Under the pieces are notes generated by a model, which searched no databases, had not been told where the DNA came from, and saw nothing but the letters and a program-made list of their open reading frames with translations. Source: Diploscapter coronatus (taxonomy: Eukaryota > Nematoda > Chromadorea > Rhabditida > Rhabditidae). From it: DNA of 64,000 bases. Position numbers and translations under genes: made by a program. The stretch spans positions 38,951,249-39,015,248 of the forward strand of contig OZ038423.1 in NCBI GenBank assembly GCA_964036155.1, in the 5' to 3' direction. Positions 56,063-64,000 of the stretch are shown here, one piece after another. Position 1 is the stretch's first letter. Each line of letters starts with the position of its first letter.

Positions 56063-59000
56063 ATGGCGACGGCGTTGGGTCGTCGCGAGTTGGGAAGTTG
56101 GCAAGCTCGCCACGAGTTGGGACAGTATCTGGATGAGGACGCGCTCATCTATAGGATTGGACTTGCCGCTACTCTTGAAGTAAAATGTGTTTACATCAAC
56201 CTGTCTTCCTATATCTTATCGTTAGATGAAAAACTATCAGTATTTTATCATTGTTTATATCCATCATTATATGATGAGATATCGATTTGTCTTTAGACAA
56301 ATACCGTAATCTCATAGTTTTATAATTTCAGGGTCATCAGGGCTGCGTGAATACGCTGAAATGGAATTCGGATGGAACGTAAGATTGGTTGTTTTTTTAA
56401 GTCAATAAATACCACAATCCTTCAGTTTGCTGGCCTCCGGATCCGACGATCGGACGATCATCATTTGGCTGATGGACGAGGGTGGTCAATGCAGGCTTCA
56501 GACAGGTAAGTTTCAAGAAAAATCAATAATCAAGTGGGCGTAGCTAAATTGCACGTTTTGCAGATCACGCGGCGAACATTTTCGCGGTCGATTTCCTGCC
56601 TTCCTCATCTGACAACATCGTCCTGTCTGCGGCCGGAGATCATTTCGTCAAACTCCACGAAGTCACCGACCCTGACGCTACCTATACTTGGACCACTGGT
56701 ATAAATTAGCACATCTTTTCCTTTCAATTCTCGGATTATTGTAGATTCTAGGTGTGACTTAGGAATCGTGAAAGATGATAACATTGACTTAATTTGAGAA
56801 TTTCGATTTCAGATGGAAGAGTCAAGAGACTCTGCACCGCGCCTGACGAGCCATATCTCTTCTGGTCCGCATCCGAAGATGGCTTTATCAGGTTGGTCTG
56901 TTTTCTGGATAGAAGACTGAAATCCAAAACCTGACTTGTCCGAGATACCTATGGTTTTTTGAAACATTTTATTTTTAGAGAGTACGACACTCGTACCTAT
57001 GCCGAAAAGAAGTTGATCAAGGCGATGCGCTGGAGGGAGCTCGAGACGAACACGAGGTCGGGGTCGAACGATGCGAGAGGGGCTCAGGTAAAAACTCAGT
57101 CATTTAAAGAAATTCGACTACTGCCTCAGTAAAATTGATCTCATGAAATTCATTTCAGGTGAAAACGATGGCGATTTGTCAGGGTCGGACCGAGTTGGTT
57201 GCAGTTGGCGCGAACCACTCCATCGTTTCAATCTACGACAGGAGAGGCAGCACCGATATTCCCGTCGCCAAGTTGGCTAACAGTCAGTTGTCCTTTCAAA
57301 TATTATTTTGTGTTTCGAGGAAAAGTGTTCTTCTTGTTTCACCCTGAATTGATATGTTGAGATTTTTATAATCTATTTTTCAAAATTGAATATATTTGAT
57401 GATAAAAGTTCGACTAATATCGAAGTTGGTACTCTAGGCGTATTATTAATTCAAAATTCAGAAGACTACATCTGTCGTCCCTATCAGGCTCACGCTACGC
57501 ACGTCGCTTTCGACTATTACGGTACGGAGTGCATCGTTAATCAGGTATATTTCAAGAAAATAGACATTTCGATCAACTTCGAATCCTTTAGTTTTCCATT
57601 CTTTCCATCATCTATGATTAAGTGGAAAAATGCTTATTTTTCATAAATTCATTTTCTTCAGGGCAACGGCGCGATCTACATCTACAAATTGAAAGAGGAT
57701 GAAAGCACTCCAACCACGCTGCAGGGTCTCGATGAAATTTTGCAGAAGGAAGAACCAGGTATTTCTTTCTCTTGAATTTTATTGCTTTTTCCCTGAAATT
57801 AAAATTTTTGGATTTTTCAGTTCCTGTCATGGAATACACCTCAGTCCCAAGAACTCCAAATCGCACTGAGGCAAGGACCTTCGTTGAACAGCGCAAGTAT
57901 TCGGAGGTATTTTAAGTTTTTTTAGGTTATTTTCTAGGAAATTTCTTTGTCGAATTAAATTAATAAGGATTTTGGTGAATTTATTTGAAATTTTAAAATC
58001 TATCCAACACCTCGAACATTTTAAGTCATTTTTTATTTGTCTTATCATATAAAATCTCATGCTGTTGGGAATTAAATTTTCTGAATTCATAATTTTCCGT
58101 CGAAGGTTAAATTTTTCAAAAATAGCAATTTATTACGCAAAATTTTGAAGCCTCTTTAAAATTATTCTTTTTTGTGATTCCGGCCGTTTTACATTTGAAG
58201 CATAGTTTTTAAAACTTTCCTATCATAAGAACTCATTCATTTCTCGTCGAATATTAAAGTTTTGAAATTTAGATTAATTAAACCAAAAATTGAAACATTT
58301 TAAAAATGATAATTTGAGTTTTAGGCGATCGAATGCTACAGCCGTTGCCTGCCTCATATTACCGATCCGATGGAGAGGAGTCTTTACTATTCGAATCGAG
58401 GCCTCTGCTACATGCTCCGAAGATGGGAGGGCGACACCTATGGGTGCATAAGGGATTGCGTGCAGGTCTATTTGAATGATTGTCGCAAAAATGATCACTC
58501 TTCAAACTATCAGAGACTTTGTTGATAGAGATATTTCGTTTTGTGAAACGTACACTATTTTATTTGTGTTTAATTGTAGTTTAGAAAATATTAGAGTATG
58601 GTTCTTCTACAGATTAACTACTCTTTTCTAAATACATTGAAGGCATTTCTTTGAAACCTATAAAATTAGTTTGGGTCATTTTTGTTGTTGAATTTCAGGC
58701 CCTCCGCCTCTACCCTGGCAACGCCAAGGCGATGTGGCGTATCGGACGATGCATGACGATGCTGGAGCAGGTTTTTTTCTTCAATTTTCCAAAATAATAG
58801 ATCGCATTTCAGTGGGACTGGGCTAACCGCATCGTGGCCTCCTTCAAGAAGCAATTCCCCGAGGACAACAGTGTCGAGAAGATTCAGAAACACGTAAATT
58901 TGCTTTAATCTTTGAAATCGATTTTCTTTTAATTTTTTCAGATCAGTTCTGACGATTCCAAGAGCAACGGCAGCAACGGTTCAACGGCAGCCAACATTCC

Positions 59001-59867
59001 TGTGCTGAAAGACCAAGAGGGCATTTTCGACTACTATCGTAATGTTTTATGCCAATTTTAAAAGCTTAGCACTTTTATTATAATATAACAAAATTTGTAG
59101 AGCGCTTCTTGGGCCACCGCAACTATCAGACGGATATCAAAGAAGCGAATTTCTTCGGATCGAAGAATCAGTACATCGGTAAATTTTCGTTTGTGTAGAT
59201 TACGGTAATATTTAATTTTTTTTATTGAAGTTTCAAATTTCCAGTGGCCGGCTCCGACTGCGGCTCTATGATTCTGTGGGATCGTGCGACAGGTGTGATT
59301 CGAGGCGTTTGGAAAGCGGACGAAAACATCGTCAACATCGTGCAGCCACATCCCACTCAGGTCTTTTTTTTTAAAGAAAATTAGAAATTTCGAAACTTAC
59401 TTAAATTTTAAAAAATAAATTTAAAGAATATGAAAATTCTAGGTGATGCTCGCAACTTCCGGAATCGACGATGAGATTCGCCTCTGGGAGCCTCTCGGGC
59501 AGGACGTCGAGGTTAATTTGTGTATTTCTTTCTCAAAAATCCAATTTTTCTTTTGCAGGATGAACGAAGAGTGACCAACATTTGGGACCGTCTGCATACG
59601 GAAGATGTCCGTGGGGCTAGAGTTGGACTGCAGGCGGTGGTAAGTTACAACATTTTTCGCGAGAAAACCTCAATTTTATCAGGTTCACCCTTGAGCGGCA
59701 AAATGAGAAAAAATGAAAATTAGGTTCATTTTATAGAAGCTTTTATTTCAACTTTTATAAAATTAAAAAAGATTTTAAATTTCAATTTTAAAGGTATATT
59801 AATCTTCCAGGTGCGTTTCCTGGAAGAAAATGCCGACGAAGTGCGTCCGGAATGCGTCGTTATGTAA
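56063..59867 (+). CDS. WDTC1/adipose-type WD40 and TPR protein
   Basis: Nineteen exons give 582 residues: 56063-56179, 56332-56378, 56426-56505, 56564-56698, 56813-56891, 56979-57087, 57159-57282, 57462-57544, 57662-57758, 57821-57906, 58325-58465, 58699-58770, 58813-58893, 58942-59038, 59101-59178, 59245-59360, 59443-59511, 59559-59639, 59811-59867. WD40 repeats come first (GHQGCVNTLKWNSDGTLLAS, GSDDRTIIIW, DHAANIFAVDFLP, then REYDTR). A TPR block follows at about 320-395 (AIECYSRCLPHI, YYSNRGLCYMLRRWEG, ALRLYPGNAKAMWRIGRC). A second WD40 group follows (VAGSDCGSMILWDRATG, ATSGIDDEIRLWEP). This WD-TPR-WD order is that of WDTC1, a DDB1-CUL4 substrate receptor that limits fat storage in flies and mammals. 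The last residues are ECVVM, a possible CaaX box. The start follows TTTTCCAG by nine bases. Confidence 0.93.
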
Positions 59868-61539
59868 AAATGCAAAAATATGTAAAATAGAAATTTAGTC
59901 CATTTTCAAATCCGAGTTATTTTCGGTGACTTACAAAATCCTTTATCCTATTTTGAGTCGTTTCACAACGAATGTATAGAAATTATTATTTTTCTCATCC
60001 ATCTTAGTTTTGAGAGCTCTATTTATCCAAGATTTCCACTTTAGACATTGCTAGTAGGCAATATTTGTAAAGCTTCCGAAACTTGGAAAACCTTTAGAAA
60101 CATCTTTCAGGACGAAGTTAATTGATAGTGTTTTCAAAAGTTGGGAATTTTTGGCAACCTGTTTCGGAAACCAAAAAATTATCAAAGTTTCTCTAGAAAG
60201 TGACGTTTCAGTCTTATCATTTTACGTTTACGGGTTTCAATATTTTTATCTTACTTGTAGTTGGGAAGAAAAGAGTCATGCTGTGGTATAATAATAATTG
60301 ATTTTTCCGAGAAATAAGCTGTATTTATTTTGATGTCCTAATTACATCTTCACAAAAATGGCCTAAATTTAAAATTCTCTAATGTTTTATTTTATTAATT
60401 CTAAAATATCGATTTTAAGTTATTAGAGAATTTCGGCAAGAAACGGCGGGAAGAATTTCTTCAAGAAATAGACTAGCAAAAATTTTCAAGGCGAAGCAAT
60501 TTGTTGACAACGGTGCGATTTCAGACAAATGCATGAATTTAGGGCACAAAGGACGATAAGATTAACAAAGTAATTAACACAAGAATTGATAAGGGGACTA
60601 ATCACTTTAAATTCTTTTCGAGATTAATCCTAAAACTTGTGCTTAAACCATTTTGGAAATGGCCTTGTAACTCAGTCAGAATTCAATTCCAAGTAAAGTA
60701 ACCCGTTTTTCGAGTAAGCGTATGGTCGATTTTGCTAGGTCGGTATTTGGATCTCACAGCTGGAAAGGATAAAAACCAACTTCGAATTTTCAGATTTTTT
60801 GAAATCCTATAAAATGTTCTATTTTAATTTTTCTTCTAAAAATTCGAAAAAAAAACATTAAATATGACAATATAAAAATTGAGGGTCACTTTGGAAATTT
60901 TGTATGTTTGGAACTAGAATTTCAGAATTCGAATTTAGAACGAAACGAACTGTTTTACCCGTTTACATCTATGATTACCGTAAGAAGATAAAATGGAAAG
61001 ATGACGTTTTAAAACAACTCAAAATGGCCAAATAAAATAAGAGCAGGTCGCGTGATTTTAAGATGATAAAAGTATGATAAATATTTGCAACAGCGAGACA
61101 TTAACCCATTTCTTCCTACAGTAAAAAATTATAAAATATAATTTGCTTCAGCATTGCCTGGGAAAAACTGATAATTGTCGTTGAAAGTATGAAGTTTTGA
61201 AACTAATTAATTTAATGTTTCGCTTATAAATTATCACCATTCTAGGCAATGTATAGTAATTTTAAGGCTCTATCTAGATGCCCAAAACTGAAATACAAGT
61301 CTCAAGTTTCACGCGAAATATGACATTCATTTCAGCCTTACTGCAATTTTCTAAAATCTTGAAAAACTAATTTGATTTTCTCTGGACATCGTTTTTAAAG
61401 ACCAACTCCCAGGAAGAGCAATCATGTATTGATGTTTTCCTATCATCAAAATTTGAAGAAAAAAACCAGAAGCAAATTATGGCTTGATTTTCCCTGATTT
61501 ACCATCAACTTTTTGAAACTTTTACCTATACTGTTGCAA
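59868..61539. other. convergent spacer, WDTC1 and bre-4 3' ends
   Basis: AT-rich, with no open frame worth calling and no clear element. It contains the 3' untranslated regions of both genes. Confidence 0.55.
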
Positions 61540-62719
61540 TTAACATTGTGGTATGAGTAGTTTGAGGGTCTCACGCTCCTCGCCTTCCCTCAGATCGACT
61601 AGAATTTTCGTGTACAGGGGCTTTTTCTCGATGGCAACCATGTCATATCGCAGTGTGTTCAGGCCGTCCTTCTTGTAGCGGTACTCGGTGCGAGCCATCA
61701 GCTTGAAGCGGCAGCTGAAAAATGCGCCTGCTAACTTCATTGATTGTTCTTGATACTACACAAAGTACTACATATCATTATGAATGCAACTTTATGTTAA
61801 CTTTTTGAAACATATCGAATAATTTTGAATTGTTTGCTTTAGATTTTAGTATTTCCCAACGAAACAATTGATGGAACTCTAGATCCAGCAAAGTTCACAA
61901 TCAAAATCTTTCTTGAAGCATTAAAAAATAATAAAATCTCACTAATTTATAGGATTTGCGGTATCCTTTCCGTGTTTGATCATTTTGTATCTGGCGATTT
62001 GCTGCGGGTATCGGGAGATTTTCAGGCCTGCAGAATTTGTCCTGGTTGAAAGATCGTCATCCTCACCTAAAATATGAAGTTTTACAAGAACGCATTTAAA
62101 AATTCAATTTCAACTCAGAGGAATACTTGGAATGTTTTCAATCTTGAAGAAAATGATAAGAAACGATAAATTTTGAAGACGAGGAAATTTTACCTCCCCA
62201 GCCCCAATAGTCGTTCGAAAACCCATTGATCATCTGCATGTGCTGAATCGTCATCGCAGAAATCCCGCCGAAAATGGTCTTGTAGGGCAGACTGAAAACT
62301 TGTATGTTTTAGCGTTTCCTAAATAATCAAGTGTCTAGGAAAAGATGAATTTCGCTATGTGTTAATTCTTGAGATAACAAAAAAACACTTCTAATCTTCA
62401 GTTTTATGACGCTACCAACAATCTTTCATAAGATGAAAATAGATAAAAAGAAAAAAAACGCTTACGCATAATTGAACTTGTCCACAGCTACACTCATGTG
62501 CCTTGGCTGAACGGGGCAGGAGTAGAGATTCCTGCAATCATTTAAAGTTGGAACATTTAGTCCAGGTTTCAAAAAAATTATTTTTTTTTCTAATTTAACT
62601 ATTGGATCAAAACGATGCATTTGATACCTATCATCTTCAGGCAGCAAATCGACATCGTGAAAAATGAAACACTGAAACGGGTAGAGCTTCAGGCCTTCGG
62701 AATAGCCGATGTTCATTAG
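61540..62719 (-). CDS. bre-4: beta-1,4-N-acetylgalactosaminyltransferase, C-terminal half
   Basis: Five 3' exons (62719-62628, 62531-62466, 62291-62194, 62066-61943, 61714-61540) encode the last 184 residues of a family-7 glycosyltransferase. Visible are LMNIGYSEGLK, the metal-binding DVD in FIFHDVDLLPEDDRN, YSCPVQPRHMSVAVDKF, FGGISAM, GFSNDYWGWGGEDDDL, then MIKH and KDGLNTLRY. The residue just before FGG is isoleucine (LPYKTIFGG) where vertebrate galactosyltransferases have tyrosine. In invertebrate enzymes Ile there goes with UDP-GalNAc use. C. elegans BRE-4 builds the GalNAc-beta-1,4-GlcNAc unit of arthro-series glycolipids in the Golgi. The first visible exon starts in phase 0 after an acceptor at 62720-62721. 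The membrane anchor and stem must lie beyond 62720, probably outside the window. The gene symbol rests on the Ile and overall similarity. Confidence 0.88.
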
Positions 62720-64000
62720 CTGAAAACGGGATTTTTTAATTGAGTACATTTCAAGAATTTTGAAAAGATTTTATCAGTGTTTTTGAGGGTTGATCTGGTA
62801 GGGAAACTATTCGTAAATACACTGATTCAAAATGTATGTTTCATGGAGCCTTGAAAACTAATTTTCATCGCTCTTCCTTGCACACGTAATCATAAACTAA
62901 ACTATCAATGAAAATTTTATGTTTCAACCTTCTGAGAGTAATAAACTACAGAGACTCTAATAGGTGGTTTAGTTTCTAATTTAAAATCTTAAAACAGATT
63001 CTCTGTAATATTCGACGATCTCAAGGAAGAGATCGGACCAGAGGCTTAAAATACGTTCTGAAGGGTTATTTGAGTGTTTTCTACCTATATTCGACCTGGA
63101 AAACATGATTCTGGGGCTTTTTCCGACATTTTCAACTTCGGATCCAGGTACCGGGGTCCGGGGGTCAAATTTCAAAAGTCATTCTTATATCCCAAATTGT
63201 ATATCAGATTGTTCGGCCCGACGAGCTGAGTTGAATGGTGCAAACATTTTCCGAATCCTACCTTCCTATCATAAGTTACGTCTAAAAGCAGTGCAAAAGT
63301 GTCAGAAATACGGGGTCCTTCATAGAAAAGTAAACTTTTCTCATCTCTTTCTGGATATTACCTTCCAGTTTTTTCACACAATAATCTACGAGTCCTGATC
63401 ATTCTACTCAAATAAAAAAATCCGGAATTGTGATACACCAATTGGGCGAAAAAACGGTCCGAAGTCAAAACGGAAAACTCAGATTTTCGAAAATGCTTAT
63501 GAAAAAATTCGAAATATATATCATTCGATAGAGCTCGAAAAACTGAGCAACTTTTGTGAAGACACCTCGGTGAAATTTCCATTCCGAAATGAGATATTCA
63601 AGAAAAATAGAAAAATAAGGTATTTTTTCAAAAATTTATTTCTCACCATTGGTGTGAGTTAATTCGTTTAATTTTGTATTCAAAATTATTCCTGACTCTT
63701 AAATTATGGTTCTAAATAAAATTTAGGGGGTAATATCTATATTCGGGAACTTTCCGGTACTGGTTCCGGAGGGTACCAGACCGGTTTTTAAAATATAATC
63801 GGGACCAGTCATGTTATATATCATTCGAAAGCCAGTGAAAAACTAAGTATACTACCGAAAACCGCTTGAAAAACGGATTGATGCATAGAGACTTATGGCC
63901 AAAAACGTTCCCAAGTTTACTCTTCAATTTGATCGATACTTCATTTCCTCATAAAAATGGATACACTGGATCATTTTTCAAGCGGTTTTTAGCATTACAT
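62720..64000. other. 5' intron of bre-4, repeat sequence, no exon seen
   Basis: I find no exon for the N-terminal part of the transferase. From about 63080 the sequence becomes repeat-like. It has GC-rich pockets (CCGGGGTCCGGGGGTC, GGTTCCGGAGGGTACC) and a direct repeat (TATATCATTCGA...GAAAAACT at 63512 and 63814). The inverted pair AAAACCGCTTG / CAAGCGGTTTT lies at 63857 and 63974. It probably enters a larger interspersed element that continues past the window. Confidence 0.5.

Overview
The window is nuclear DNA of a nematode, most likely a rhabditid close to Caenorhabditis. The evidence is many short introns with TTTTCAG-type acceptors, an acceptor-like AG just 5' of nearly every start codon (as expected for spliced-leader trans-splicing), AT-rich non-coding DNA around GC-richer exons, and a gene set recognisable as nhr-23, hprt-1, riok-2 and bre-4. 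From memory these lie on C. elegans chromosome I, with hprt-1 and riok-2 as neighbours; I could not check this.

Layout. 1-5 kb: a small secreted kelch-repeat gene (minus). 5-11 kb: nhr-23 (minus), a ROR/DHR3-type nuclear receptor with complete DNA-binding and ligand-binding domains. Two more in-phase upstream exons lie at 17.9-18.6 kb, across a 7 kb intron full of degraded repeats. 23.3-34.2 kb: a FRMD3/FRMD5-type FERM protein with a C-terminal membrane anchor (minus, 20 exons). 37.6-41.2 kb: a TMEM26-family membrane protein (plus) containing a GC-AG intron. 41.9-44.2 kb: HPRT (minus). 45.5-49.9 kb: RIOK2 (minus). 50.4-51.1 kb: an unrecognised 94-aa membrane protein with a decayed copy of its first exon upstream (plus). 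52.1-55.6 kb: AATF/Che-1 (minus), divergent from a WDTC1/adipose WD40-TPR gene at 56.1-59.9 kb (plus). 61.5-62.7 kb: the 3' half of a beta-1,4-GalNAc-transferase (bre-4 type), whose 5' part is not recognised within the window. All joined exons keep frame.

The genes are mostly housekeeping functions (purine salvage, small-subunit ribosome maturation, rRNA processing and transcription, ubiquitin-ligase adaptor, glycan synthesis, moulting control) and do not form one pathway. No gene pair is close enough to be an obvious operon.

The most striking content is a dense population of small foldback elements, about 15 in 64 kb. Several begin CAG, end CTG and have 8-bp target-site duplications, the signature of non-autonomous hAT transposons (MITEs). 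One is inserted across the 5' splice site of an AATF intron and duplicated it; others account for most of the length of several enlarged introns.
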